Counted from the first letter of the stretch, positions 1 to 10,230 are shown. The stretch: 64,000 nucleotides of DNA from Symbiodinium natans (GCA_905221605.1 CAJNDS010002496.1:323501-387500), one strand, 5' to 3'. Notes: a model not told the origin generated them from the letters alone. Made by a program: numbers and translations.

Positions 1-1692
1 CCTGCTGTGTCAACGGTGCCTCCCTGTAGCCAGAGACCACGCTGACCTTCGCCTCAGCATGAGGAATTAGCGACCGATGCTTCGTGACGATCGCGCCTGA
101 AGTGCTCTTGTACACCGAAATGGCATGGTGAGGACGACGACAACCATGACCACTACCACTGCTGATACTTCTGTTGCTAGCACCAGGACGACTAGCAATA
201 CCACTGCCGCTATTGCTGCCGCTGCTGAACGCCTATCTCGACCACATCCAGGACCAGTGCAAATATATTGCGTTGCGGAGATTTTTACCAGCGAAGGTTC
301 CAAGCTAGGGTCCCTTCAAAGGGTTCAAAGGGCTGGTGTGACAACGGTTGCTGATAAGGGTGCAAGAACTTGAAAGAACCCAAATCTTTCAATTCAAGCC
401 TCAAACCCTTAGCCCTACCAGCCTGAACAACAATATAGGACATGACAAGACTCTAAATGAATTGCCGACACCATCCTCTTGCAACCACCCCTGAAAACAC
501 AGCAGAATACAAATGATAAGAGAGCTACCACATGCACATAATATGTATATCTATATGTATATGTACACATGTATGTATTCATATTTATGTGTGTATTTGT
601 AATCCTAAACCCTAGCCCCTAAATCTACCCTAGGTGGCTCAGCGCCTCGGAGGCTTCGTGTTAGGCTTAGGGTTCTGGGCTCCCATTGAGGATATGAAGG
701 TTCAAGGTTTAGGGCAGGGCAAATATCGTGGGGTCCAAAGTTGCGGGCCTGCAAAACCCTCGCAAGTACCGTGGAACGTGAATTCTTAAAAGCCCTAAAC
801 CCCATCATTACACAATTCTGCGCCGAGAACAAAAACACTCCTAAGAACCATGAACGCGAGCAAAGCGCCCACAGAAGAACCCCGACAACATCCTCGAAAC
901 CCTACACAGGATGACGAAGAGGATGGCGATGATGACATCTGACCTGCTGCTGACAATGGCTCAGCATGAGCGTGGCCTCGCTACAGTACTGATGGTAACA
1001 CTTGTTACGAACAGGAGCAGCCAAAGGCTGGATGCCATTGTAACCGCTGCTAGGTCGGGTTCCAGAGGTATGCCTTCGGATTGCTTACTGTAGAATACAC
1101 ATACGCTGCGGCCGGGATCCGGGAAGAGAGTTTCATCATGTCCTTTGCCCATGGACACCCGCCACAAATCCTTCATCCCATCTCAAGCAGAAACTACAAA
1201 ACACTGAAGCCCCCATCCTAAACCTAAGCCATGCCCTTCAAACCGAACCGGGCTGCTCAGTCGAGGCTGCGAGGGCTGCTTTGGTGTAGGGACTTGTAGG
1301 GACATGCAAGGCCACGAGATCCAAGAACGCTTGTAGCTCTACAACAGATGGGGCTCTAGGATTGGGATAGCCGGCTGTCGGACAGGTTTGGTAGCTAGCG
1401 CTTACGCCGCAGCTTGGGCCGCCGCAGAAGGTGTTGTGCTGAGCCGTGGTGCTGGTGGTTTCCATCCACCAGCACCGTGGCTTTGCGTGGCTCCTTCTGT
1501 TCATCCCAGGCATGCGGTGTGGGTGCAGCCGGACTTGTTTGGCAGCCGGCTGTCTCCTCGTCAAAACCTCCACCTTGCTTGACTGAATCCTGAGCCATTG
1601 CAAGCTCCGCTGGTCCTAGACCAAGCCCACGCCACCGTCCCTCCGCCCCATTGATACTTCATCAATGGAGGTTTGAAGTCACATGCGCCGGT

Positions 1693-2111
1693 TTGAGCCT
1701 GAAGTGTGCTGAGTGCGCGAACGTTACATGGCCATCCTTCCGTGCATGTATTGCCAGCTCTTCGTGGGAAGCCTGACTCACAAGCATCGCACCACGCCCC
1801 CCGCCACGCGCCCCCCGTCCTCAGCCCTCAGACCCACTGGCCACACGAAGTCCGACATGGGTCGAGCCTACCCACTTTCTGCAGGCACGCCGTGCATGCA
1901 CATGTGCATGCACAGCGTGCGCTGTGAAAGTGCGTGGGCTCGAGCCATGTCGGGCTTCGTGTGGCCAGTGGGTCTGAGGGCTGAGGACGGGGGGCGCGTG
2001 GCGGGGGCGTGGTGCGATGCTTGTGAGTCAGGCTTCCCACGAAGAGCTGGCAATACATGCACGGAAGGATGGCCATGTAACGTTCGCGCACTCAGCACAC
2101 TTCAGGCTCAA
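1693..2111. repeat. Large inverted repeat (about 210-bp arms) in duplication copy 1
   Basis: The sequence from TTGAGCCTGAAG at 1693 reads again as its reverse complement ending at 2111. The arms are about 210 bp, meet with almost no spacer, and the centre is the perfect palindrome TGCATGCACATGTGCATGCA at 1893-1912. The arms are very similar but not identical (for example GGGTCGAGCCTACCCAC against GTGCGTGGGCTCGAGCC). Mirrored open frames on the two strands are a by-product of the symmetry, not genes. It could fold as a very long hairpin or cruciform. Confidence 0.93.
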
Positions 2112-2819
2112 GCCCGCGCCGTGAGCCTTCGAGCCAAGTGGGCATGGACTTGTGGGGCTGCAACGGCTGCGATGGATTTGGAAGGGCAGGGTGTGGGCGG
2201 AGGGACGGTGGCGACCAAGACGGCTCACTTCTCGAGGTTAAGTTCGACTAGACAGCATAATTGATAAATCTTGTGGCCTTGCAGCCTCAGCTAGTCAGAA
2301 CAATAGGTCGTTACAGTAGCTCCTCGCTGAAATGCTGCGTGCAACGAGTTCGCAGTCTTGCTTGCAAACAGACGTCTGCAGGAAATGAGCGAGGGACTGC
2401 GCATTTTGGACGGCATCGCTTGTCGCTAGGGCTGTCATGTTTGAGTTGCCGTTTTGGTTCCCATGAATTTCTCAGCTGTGGGGTCTAGCGTGCAGCGGAT
2501 CCATAGTTTCGATACTTTAATTTGTTTGACTGACACACTTGTAGGAAACTTCTCCATGACATCTTAAAGCGAAACACCATCACGATGAGATCTTGAAAGA
2601 ACACGGTCGATGAGCTCTTGAAAGAACAGTCGCTCTCACGCAGAATTCGCAACTGGACAGATCGGGCCCCAAAGGAGCCCTGCCATTTGCGTTGTGCTAC
2701 CGGTGCACGTTCTGAAGTGTTCACAAATTCAATTTGTTTTGATATGAATGTCTCATTTGGGGTAGGAGTTCGTGGTCAGCTTTTGCCAGGTGCTCGTCGT
2801 TTTCGGATCAGGAGAAGAT

Positions 2820-3515
2820 TGGCAGTGTTCGAATATGAAGAAAAGAGAGACAGCAAGAAAAAAGAGAATATTTAAGAGAAGCAAGAAGAGAAACAAGGAT
2901 AGCAAAACAAGAGAAATGTCAGAGAACAAGGGAAGGTACAAAATAATTTATCAAAAAAGAGAAAGAATAAAAGAAACCATCAGCGAACAAATGAGAGGAA
3001 AAGAATAGAACAAATAAGATAAACACAAAAGGATAAGAAACGAGAAATAAGAAGAGAAAGAACAAGATCAGAAGGAAGCGAGACAATAAGATAAACCATA
3101 AGACAAAAGAGAAGAGAAAACGGAAGAGAACAGAGTATATCAAAACAAGAGCAACAGAAACTCGTAGAACAAAAGAGACATAAGAAGACAAGCCAGAAGG
3201 TAAACAAATAAGATAAAGAAAAGATAAACATGAAGGCAAATAAGAAGATCAATAAGGAGAGACAACTAAATAAATAAGAAGAGAAAGAAGAAGATGAAGA
3301 AGACCAAACAGAAGAGAAACATGCAGAGAAAGAAGAAGAGAAACACTACAGAGAAATAGGAAGAGAACAGAAGATAAGTACAATACACAGAAGGGACACA
3401 AGAGAAGGACAAAGAAGAGAAACAATCAAGACAAATAAGAGGAGACGACAAACAAGAAGAGAGAGAAGAACATACAAAAGAAGACAAAAGGAACAACAAA
3501 ATATGATAAAATATC
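2820..3515. repeat. Purine-rich (GA/AAGA) tract at the end of copy 1
   Basis: About 700 bases are almost pure A and G on the plus strand, with AGAGAAA, AAGAAGAG and ACAAAAGA words and no fixed period. On the minus strand it gives low-complexity Phe/Leu/Ser open frames that should not be read as genes. The corresponding part of copy 2 lies at about 14040-14690 and differs by many small indels. The block is therefore less constrained, or evolves faster, than the preceding 2.7 kb of the duplication. Confidence 0.85.
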
Positions 3516-3683
3516 AGATCACAAGAAGTATTAGTATTTGTATAAATTTAATATGAGTAATAGCAACAGTAATAACAATAACAGTCTTCTTAGTTACAGC
3601 AGTGCCACTGGGCTTCCAGGATCCCAAGCCTTAAATCCCCAAAACCCCTAAACCCCTAAACCCCAAAACCCTAAACCCGGCAG
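3516..3683. other. AT-rich spacer, then putative exon end and short telomere-like intron
   Basis: 3516-3600 is AT-rich with AATAAC-like words and no clear gene. About 3600-3619 may be the end of an upstream exon. The sequence CAGGATCCCAAGCC at 3617-3630 is repeated exactly at 3681-3694, and the 50 bases between are CCCTAAA-like. Read in frame, the upstream words (TAVPLGFQ) join DPKPSHVV after removal of 3620-3683. That would be a 64-bp intron with a GA donor and an AG acceptor. GA donors are known in dinoflagellates. This junction is inferred. Confidence 0.4.
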
Positions 3684-6600
3684 GATCCCAAGCCCAGCCA
3701 CGTGGTCTTCCTGACCAACAAGTACCAGCACAGATACGCGCTCTTCGAGACGGAGCGCTTGATCAGGAGCTGCGCCTTGCTTTTGTGTGTTTAGGGCCCG
3801 ACCTCTAGGGGCCTTCATAATTCAGAAGGGTCGATGGTGGGTTCTGCAAAAAGGGTTCTTTAAGGGTTGCTATAAGGATGACTCTAAGGGTTCTCTAAAC
3901 GGGTTACATAATATGGGAATGAGGAATTGGCATTATTATGCTATATATTTGTAAATATTTCTTTCTATAGAACAGGCACTTGATTGAGAAGCCTTGGGTC
4001 ATGGGTCTTTCTAAGGGTTGGATCCTAGTATGTTGGTGTTATAGGATCAGGGTTTCTTGAAAAGGTTCCTACATTATGGTTTGAACTCCACGATTTCGCC
4101 ACTATCACAGCACTGTCTCATGTCGCGGATCACTGTGTTTCCACTGACATGCTGGAGAATGTGTGCTTCTTCCTGAAAACTGTCTCTGCACGCCGCAGCC
4201 TTTTAAAGACCGAGTCCAACAGCTGGCGTTTTTGCTTGTTTCGTTTTTATCAAGTTTTCCCATGGCCTGCTGTACTCGCTCAACCGAGGAAGTCGAGGTG
4301 GAAACTGGGCTCTGGTTAAGAAAAATTCTTACAGTCACCATGAAAAGGATCTAAAGAAAATATTTGGGTTTCCTGATTCTGGTAGCTTAAATTCGATTCT
4401 TTACCCCATACCTCTCATAGAACCCTTATATGGGGTCATTGAACCCTGTAGATCACTATTCCGATGACTTAAAGTACATTCCTTAACAAGAACCCAGGAA
4501 CTGGTCGAAGCCGAAAAGCTCCAAGTCACTCTTGAAGGATGGGGCTTTCTTTTGCCCGGCTGATTCGTCAAGGGTTTAGGGTTCGGGATATAGGGGTTTA
4601 GGGGTTTGGAAGTTTAGGGGTTAGGGTTTAGGGGTTCAGGGGTCTAGGGGTTTACGGTCTAGGGTTTTGAGGTTTAGGGGTTTAGGGGTTTAGGGTTTGG
4701 GGGTTTGATGGTTTAGGGTTTCCCTTTTGAAAATCGCCACGCACAGAGAGCGCAAGACGATGGGCATGTCGTGCCTGCAGGTGAAAGTGGCCTGACTGGC
4801 TTCAAGGAGCTTGCAAAGCATGTGCACCTGTGGCAGCAGATGAAATTCCGACAAGCCAAGCCAAACCCCGTCCTGCGCAGGGTTGCGCCTTTCCTAAACC
4901 TTAAACCCTAAACCCTGACCCTCAGCCTCTCATTGCATAGGTCAAGCATGGAAGAGGAGATCGAAAGGCAGGCAGCCGAGATCCAAAAGCAGGCAGACCA
5001 GATCGTGGATCTTAAAGAAAAGTGCGAGCACCTTGGCATGTGAAAACTATGCAAGCCCATATCTTCCTAAAAAACTACCGATATTGTTCCTTAAGGGTTC
5101 CAGATTATACTTGTGGTATAAGTTACCTCAAAACACGATTCTACTTGGTAACGCCCCTATATTTGGTGCCGTCTGAACCCTAAACCCCTAACGCTTGCAA
5201 GCCTTGAAACCTTAGACCGATTCGAAATGTCAGGAACGCCATGAGCCTCGCGACACAGGCAATCCCGCCAACCGAATGGGGTTGCCTGACGCCCCAGCAG
5301 AAGCTCATGCTGCAGCTGTTGCTGGGTTCTTGTTAAGGGATGTAATTTAAGGTACGATAATGAGGAAACCTTATTGTTTAGTATAGATCCCCATTATGAT
5401 AACATAAACTGTTAACCCTAAATCCTTAAAGGAACCCTTATAGGTCCCTATTATGGGAACTTAGACCTTAAGCCCTAAATCCTTCAAGGAACCCTTACAG
5501 ATCCCCATTATGGTAGCTTAAATGTAATTTTCTTAACCCCTAAACCCTTATAGAACCCTTAAAGGAACCCTTATAGATCCCTATTGTGGTAGCTTAAATT
5601 CACTTCCTTAACAAGAACCTAGGTTGTTGGTCCTCATCGCCTCCCTCGTGGCAGTGCCGTTGCCCTTGCTGATCCCCATCAATGATCCGAGAGAGGGTCC
5701 GCTAAACAACCTCGCATTCTTCTATGGCTACAATGTCATCTGCATTGCCTACTACCTTCCCGGCCACTCGGACTTGCTGTTGCTTGCTGAGTGAGGGCTG
5801 TGCTGTCGGGGTGGACCCAGCTCAATACAGGCGGTTGCAAATGCTGCTGGAGCTTCCCCCCGGCAAGAGTGCGGATGGAGAGACGGTGCTGAAGTCCGTG
5901 GCGCACTCCAGTGCCATGAGCTTCGTTCAACAGTCCAGCTATGCAGAAAAGGTCAAACGGGCTGTGAGCTACACATTGATCATCTTCGGGGCTGGCACGG
6001 TATACTTCCTGTGTTGCCTTCCATGGGGGACTGACATGGTCTACTCTTACAGCATGCTCTATGGGGCTCCTCCCACCTTTGTCACGGTCGACTGGATGTA
6101 CCTGGTTCTACTTGGCCAAAGATATTGGAACTTGAAGACTGTGGTGCTCGTCTTCGTGTACAACTTCTTATCACTGGCCCCTGTGCTGGTCTTGTGCGGT
6201 GTGGTGTTCACCTGCACCTACTTCAACACACCCGCCGCAGAATCTTGGTAGCTGAGTTTATGAACTTTAAACTTTTTGGGAGAATGAGACCCTCTTAAAA
6301 CTGAAAGTTGAAACTTTTTTGGGCTTATGAACTCGGCACTAAACCCTAAGCCCTAAACCCTAAACCCTAAACTAAGGAATTCTTCGGCGCCCTGGCGTCA
6401 TGGGTTGTGATGGAAGCGGTGGGAAAAGCCTCCGACAAGGCCCCCAGAGCTTCCAAAGAGCCTGTTCTACAGGGGCCTTCATAATTCCCTTTTCTATAGG
6501 GTTTAGGGTTCCTCTAAAGGGGTCCATAAGGGCTACTATAAGGGCTACTCAAGGAGGGGAGGGGCCTTCTATACTATAGGGTTTAGGATTCCTTAAAAGG

Positions 6601-8477
6601 GGTCCATGAGGGCTACTTTTAGGGCTACTACAAGGATTTAGTATAGGGGCCTTCATAATTACCTTTTCATTAGGGTTTAGGGCTCCCTTAAAGGGGTCCA
6701 TAAGGGCTACTATAAGGGCCACTATGAGGATTTAGTATAGGGGCTTTCATAATTACCTTTTCTATGGGGTTAGGGTTCCTTAAAAGGGGTCCATAAGGGC
6801 TACTCTTGGGGCTGCTATAAGGATTTAGTATAGGGGCCTTCATGATTTACCTATACTATAGGGTTTAGGGTTCCTTCAAAGGGGTCCATAGGGGCTACTG
6901 TAAGGGCTACTATAAAGATTTAGTATAGGGCCTTCAGAATTGCCTATACTATAGGGTTTCGGGTTCCTTTAAAGGGGTCCATAGGGCTACTATAATGGCT
7001 ACTATCAGGATTTAGAAAAGGGGCCTTGGCAATTACCTTTTCTATAGGGTTTAGGGTTCCCTTAAAGGGGTCCATAAGGGCTACTATAAGGGCTACTATA
7101 AGGATTTAGAAAAGGGGCCTTCGTAATTACCAAAAATTTGTTGGGGGTTCCTTGTTATAATTATAGGCAAATTGGCCACAAAACCCTATTGGAATTATTA
7201 AGGCCCCTATACTAGTCTGCGTCGTCCACGCATGCTTAAGTGTAGCACCTGATCACCCTAAACCCTTAACCCTAAAGCCCTAAGCCCCAAGCCCTAAAGC
7301 CCTAAACTCTAAACCGTGCAGGTACTTCATACTTTGGTCCCCTGGGCCGGCTACAGCCTTGAGCACTACTACCAGGCCTTGGCGGTGTCAAGTCTGCTCG
7401 GCTTTCGGCGAAGCTTTCGGTGATTCAAACCCTAAACCCGCAGTCCTAAACCCCTAAACCCCTAAATCCTAAACACCAAAACCCCTAAGCCCTAAATCCT
7501 AGACCCGACATCCTAAACCCTAACCCCCTAAACCCCTAAATCCTAAACCCGAAATCCCAAACCCCAAAACCCTAAGCCCTAAACCCGAAATCCCTGTTTG
7601 AGGTCGGCAACGCCTTGGTGTTCTCCTCCGTGCTCACCTTCTCCGAGGCGCGCTTAGAGCAGAGTTTAGGGTTTAGGCGTTTAGGGTTTAGGGTTTGGGG
7701 CTTAGGGTGTGGGGTTTAGTGTTTAGGGTTAGGGGTTTAGGGGTTTAGGGGTTTAGGGGTTTAGGGGTTTAGGGGTTTAGGGGTTTAGGGGTTTAGGGGT
7801 TTAGGGGTTTAGGGGTTTAGGGGTTTAGGGGTTTAGGGGTGTAGGGGTTTAGGGGTTTAGGGGTTTAGGGGTTTAGGGGTTTAGGGTTTAGAGTTTGGCG
7901 ATTAGGGTTCGACCGTTTCTGGCGTCAAAAAACGCAGGTGATCCTTTTTCCAAGTACCAACTCCTGGTGGGCGTTGGCTGGCGTTGTGCTGGTCGACACA
8001 CTTGGCTCTCTGCTGCAGTTGCGCGTGCTATACAAGTGCACAGTGAAGGACATGCAGGAGGGGAAGGGCGTCAGCGAAACAACGAAACGAGCACTGTGGA
8101 CGCAGTGCGAGATTGATGTGGCTCGCTTTTGGCCTGTAGTGGTGGCACTGCCGCCACTCGTTTGGCTCATGGACGAGCGGAATCCGAACCGACAGTACTA
8201 CTACCTCTTTGAGTGCACCACCTCGGACCACATGAATATCACAGTTGTCTGCATCCTCGTGAAACTAGGTTGGACTTGTGTTCTGACGGGTCTGGACGTT
8301 TACATGTGCACTCAATGGGGGATTGGTCCCCACAGAGCCCAGCAGATGCTCAAGATGTACAACAAGCACTGGGCAATGATGGCTGCCACTTTTGCCTTTG
8401 CCGGTGCCATTTTCACAAGCTGCTGGCTTGTGAAGCACGACGGGCTGCGACTTCTTGAGATTCTCAGCGAATGTTGA
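3684..8477 (+). CDS. Multi-exon gene for an unrecognised multi-pass membrane protein (partial at 5' end)
   Basis: I do not recognise the family. Exons by frame continuity and GT/AG|G signals: 3684-3788, 4065-4160, 4199-4314, 4498-4573, 4747-4881, 4957-5039, 5234-5317, 5633-5790, 5831-6247, 6377-6463, 7322-7384, 7603-about 7663, 7938-8477. The first nine join in a single frame with GT...AG introns. Three joins (6247/6377, 7384/7603, 7663/7938) are uncertain and may involve GC or GA donors. Protein features in order: a soluble stretch (HVVFLTNKYQHRYALFETER), a hydrophobic segment plus acidic stretch (RSTEEVEVETGLW), a short coiled-coil-like stretch (EIERQAAEIQKQADQIVDLK), then at least seven hydrophobic segments, including LLLVLIASLVAVPLPLLIPI, YTLIIFGAGTVYFLCCL and VFVYNFLSLAPVLVLCGVVF. 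Stop TGA at 8475. The start codon is not found; more exons probably lie upstream. Possible roles are a channel, transporter or receptor, which cannot be decided here. Confidence 0.68.
5318..5632 (+). mobile_element. Introner-like intron with terminal inverted repeats
   Basis: The intron interior begins GGTTCTTGTTAAGG (from about 5325) and ends CCTTAACAAGAACC (to about 5630), a terminal inverted repeat. Outside it lie near-identical short direct repeats, GTTGCTGG (5318-5325) and GTTGTTGG (5633-5640), as expected of a target-site duplication that supplies the splice sites. The intron at 4315-4497 has related ends (GTTAAG ... CCTTAACAAGAACCCAG). Introns made by such transposable introners are described in dinoflagellates. 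The inside contains diverged CCCTAAA-like and AGGAACCCTTATAG words repeated several times. Confidence 0.6.
5633..6247 (+). CDS. Core membrane exons of the 3.7-8.5 kb gene, with a 40-bp intron
   Basis: This is part of the gene above, listed separately because it is the clearest coding stretch. Exon 5633-5790 follows an ACCTAG|G acceptor. It encodes a membrane segment (LIASLVAVPLPLLIPI), a loop (NDPREGPLNN) and an aromatic stretch (LAFFYGYNVICIAYYLPGH). A stop would follow at once, but a 40-bp GT...AG intron (5791-5830, GTGAGG ... AATACAG) restores the frame exactly: GA|G CGG gives LLLLAE-RLQMLLELPPG. Exon 5831-6247 then encodes about 139 residues with two strong hydrophobic segments. An alternative reading as an independent open frame starting at 5724 would begin inside the preceding exon and is not favoured. 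Confidence 0.72.
6470..7140. repeat. Intronic minisatellite, about 90-bp unit, seven copies
   Basis: A unit containing GGGGCCTTCATAATT, CTATAGGGTTTAGGG, AAAGGGGTCCATAAGGG and two to three CTACTATAAGGG words recurs about every 90 bases, for example near 6473, 6649, 6742, 6834, 6922 and 7016. It fills most of the intron between the exons ending at 6463 and starting at 7322. Each unit includes a telomere-like TAGGGTTTAGGG. The sequence GGGGCCTTCATAATT also occurs once in the first intron, near 3808, so the unit probably spread among introns of this gene. Confidence 0.8.
7141..7602. other. Intronic DNA with CCCTAAA-like tracts around a short exon
   Basis: Apart from the exon 7322-7384, this stretch is degenerate CCTAAACCC-type sequence (7255-7315 and 7425-7590) with variants such as CCCTAAGCC and CCCGAAATCC. 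In frame, the exon reads LHTLVPWAGYSLEHYYQALA before a GTGTCAAG donor. No other gene-like signal is visible. Confidence 0.55.
7664..7900 (+). repeat. Intronic telomere-variant array (TTTAGGGG)n
   Basis: After a short mixed part, the octamer TTTAGGGG repeats almost perfectly about 18 times (roughly 7730-7880). It lies in the last intron of the membrane-protein gene. The perfect octamer differs from the heptamer arrays further right and matches the octamer block inside the array at 37453-37602. It is probably an amplified variant of a telomeric seed, not an active telomere. Confidence 0.9.
7938..8477 (+). CDS. Terminal exon of the membrane-protein gene (four hydrophobic segments)
   Basis: It follows a CGCAG|G acceptor at 7936-7937 and stays open for 179 codons to TGA. 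Hydrophobic segments are near residues 10-28 (WWALAGVVLVDTLGSLLQL), 63-79 (FWPVVVALPPLVWLM), about 100-125 (ITVVCILVKLGWTCVLTGL) and about 150-168 (MMAATFAFAGAIFTSCWLV). Polar loops separate them, including one rich in Asn/Arg/Tyr (DERNPNRQYYYLF). The tail after the last segment is short (KHDGLRLLEILSEC). Composition is balanced and non-repetitive, unlike the satellite-derived frames elsewhere. No catalytic motif was recognised. Confidence 0.75.
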   Translation: MILFPSTNSWWALAGVVLVDTLGSLLQLRVLYKCTVKDMQEGKGVSETTKRALWTQCEIDVARFWPVVVALPPLVWLMDERNPNRQYYYLFECTTSDHMNITVVCILVKLGWTCVLTGLDVYMCTQWGIGPHRAQQMLKMYNKHWAMMAATFAFAGAIFTSCWLVKHDGLRLLEILSEC

Positions 8478-9280
8478 GAGCTTGCTTTTAGTTTAAGGCC
8501 CACGGTCGCACTGCATGCAGAATCTCGAACTGCGCTTGCAGTTGAAGAAGTCTTCGCTTTCACCGAAGAGGTGAAGGTATTTGGAAGATATTTATGCCCC
8601 AGGATGCGCGAGAGCTCCGTGAATAGTTTGCGTAGGTTTTGGTTCACCGCTGTTCATGACTGCTGTGTGTCGTGTGATTTTCTCTGTCCCCAAAGCAGAG
8701 TCGGACTTGAAACCTTGAACCTGCTGGGAGGAAGACGCTCTTCACGTCGGTGCCTTGCTGCCCATCGCCTCCTCGCCAGCGCAGACGGGCTGCCCAGGCG
8801 AGCATGAGCAACATAATATCGGATCAAGTCGTTTAGGCTGTTGTCGCGCAGGAGAGGGTTCTCTATTAGGGGCCAGACCCTAAACGCTAAGACCTAAGCC
8901 CTAAACCCACCGTAGCCCTAAACCCTAAACCCTATAACCTAAACTAAACCCTAAACCCAAAGCCTGAAACCAACAGGGACCCTAGTTTAGAGAACAACCA
9001 CCGTGTTGAATCGGGCCTAGACCTGGACTCCTTGAGCCGATCTTGGATCAGAAGCCCAAAACGCTTGAAAGCTCAGGGGTTAGGGTTTAGTGTTTATTGT
9101 TCAGGGTTTAGGGTTTAGAGTTCAGGGTTTAGGGTGCATGGGTGAAAGGAAGGACCCTGATGTAGAAGTCTCGAAAGCTTCTGACATCGGCGAGTGCAGT
9201 CGCATCATCAACAATAAAATTCCCCAAGCCCTAAACTCCAGAATCCTCGGGTTTCTAACGGGTCCTGGACGTCTTTGCCA
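8478..9280. other. 3' flank of the membrane gene and telomere-like spacer
   Basis: 8478-8870 probably holds the 3' UTR and spacer; no clear poly(A) signal can be named. 8878-8970 is degenerate CCCTAAACC sequence, and 9075-9140 is TTTAGGG-like. Between them, 8990-9075 and 9135-9230 contain short open stretches (for example GERKDPDVEVSKASDIGECS) that could be exons of the next gene. This is weak evidence. Confidence 0.35.
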
Positions 9281-9329
9281 GGCATTGTGGTTTTGGTGTC
9301 GCTGTTTCTCTACTGCCGCTGCAAGCCTT
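9281..9329 (+). CDS. Possible terminal exon with membrane segment
   Basis: After a TTGCCAG acceptor at 9274-9280, the sequence encodes GIVVLVSLFLYCRCKP and then TAA at 9327-9329. This is a compact hydrophobic segment with a basic, cysteine-containing tail, typical of the end of a membrane protein. Only 16 codons are involved, so it could be chance. If real, it closes a gene whose other exons lie at about 9.0-9.2 kb. Confidence 0.3.
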
Positions 9330-9563
9330 AACACTCGCCGGAGCGGAGCTGGAGCGCTGTTTTCCAGGGTAGCATAGGTTTTACTGATTAAAGCTTCTTC
9401 AGTTGGTGCCTGACGTTTGGCAACCTTCGTAGCAGTTTGGGCTATGGTGAGGGCGTATGTTCAGGATCCTACCATCCAGCTTTTTGCCTAGACAATCCTA
9501 AGCCCGAACGCTTGATGTGACAGTGCGAGCATAACAAACCCCAAGACTCCATTCCAGTTTCTA

Positions 9564-9676
9564 CTGTCTGGTTCTTAGTAGGGAATGGGGGAATGAATAT
9601 TGGGGACTATTATTGGGGACTATATAGCGACTACTATAGGGATCCATTCCCCCATTCCCTACTCAGCACCAGACAG
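9564..9676. mobile_element. Hairpin (MITE-like) element
   Basis: CTGTCTGGTTCTTAGTAGGG at 9564 is mirrored by CCCTACTCAGCACCAGACAG ending at 9676. The arms are about 30 bases (through AATGGGGGAATG / CATTCCCCCATTCCC), with an internal GGGGACTATTATTGGGGACTATA core. A half-copy, CTGTCTGGTGCTTAGTAGGG, lies at about 10442-10490, so the family is dispersed here. It encodes nothing. Structure and size fit a miniature inverted-repeat element or a decayed introner. Confidence 0.65.
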
Positions 9677-10125
9677 ACTAGGACTCCCAGATTAAGCCCT
9701 ATAAAGACTTCGGGGTTTCGGTTCCTGTGGGGTTTTTGGCTTGAGGATGAGGGTTAAGGATGTTGTTGTTGGTTGCATGCTTGGGGTTTTGGGGTTTTTG
9801 CTTTGCTTTATAATGTTTGGGGTTTGCCTAGAGTCTCCATGGTAGTTCCTTTCTTTGGTTAAACCAGCTTCATATTTAGGATCCTAGGAAGCAACCCAAA
9901 AAAGGAGCTAGAAACGATACTACTTGGCCCTACTAAACCCTAAACCATAAACCCTAAACCCTAAACCTTCAACCTTAAGCCCTAAACCCTAACCCTTAAA
10001 CCTTAAACCCTAAACCTTAAACCTTAAACCACAAACCCTGAAGGTTTCTTGTTCCGAGGTTCGGTCGAGCCGGGGCTTTCCCTGCAAGCCGCAGGTCGTG
10101 TTAAAAGCCAAGTGCTAAACTGCAC
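9677..10125. other. Spacer with degenerate telomere-like repeats
   Basis: 9710-9850 is G/T-rich (GGGGTTTTTGG words). 9930-10040 is a degenerate CCCTAAACC/CCTTAAACC tract. No coding signal was found. Confidence 0.5.
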
Positions 10126-10230
10126 TACGGCTGATGATATAAATCCTGCATTACCTTAAGGACCCTAAACTATGGGAATTATGGTATATTCCTTATCATG
10201 GGTGATGCAGGATTTGTATGATCAACCGTA
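10126..10230. mobile_element. Second hairpin element, different family
   Basis: TACGGCTGATGATATAAATCC starting at 10126 pairs, with a few mismatches, with GGATTTGTATGATCAACCGTA ending at 10230; the arms continue with TGCAT/ATGCA. The interior is AT-rich. It is flanked by CCCTAAA-like sequence. No coding capacity. It is likely another miniature inverted-repeat or introner-type insertion, unrelated in sequence to the 9564 element. Confidence 0.55.

Larger units (their letters stand above)
1..3515. repeat. Long direct duplication, copy 1 (left end outside window)
   Basis: This block reappears, nearly base for base, at 11102-14690 in the same orientation. Roughly the first 2.7 kb is almost identical, with small indels such as an extra segment near 11500-11570 and another near 11930-11960 in copy 2. 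The purine-rich tail after 2820 is clearly more diverged. Copy 1 already matches at base 1, so its left boundary lies outside the window. I see no convincing gene in it. Open frames here are short, lie in several frames and are shared by both copies only because the DNA is shared. It contains a trinucleotide-rich stretch (120-230), degenerate telomere-like bits and a large inverted repeat. Confidence 0.93.

Noticed and set aside
2753-3499. Phe/Leu/Ser-rich minus-strand frames that look membrane-like
   Set aside because: They are the complement of a purine-rich tract; the copy at 14040-14690 has indels that break each frame.
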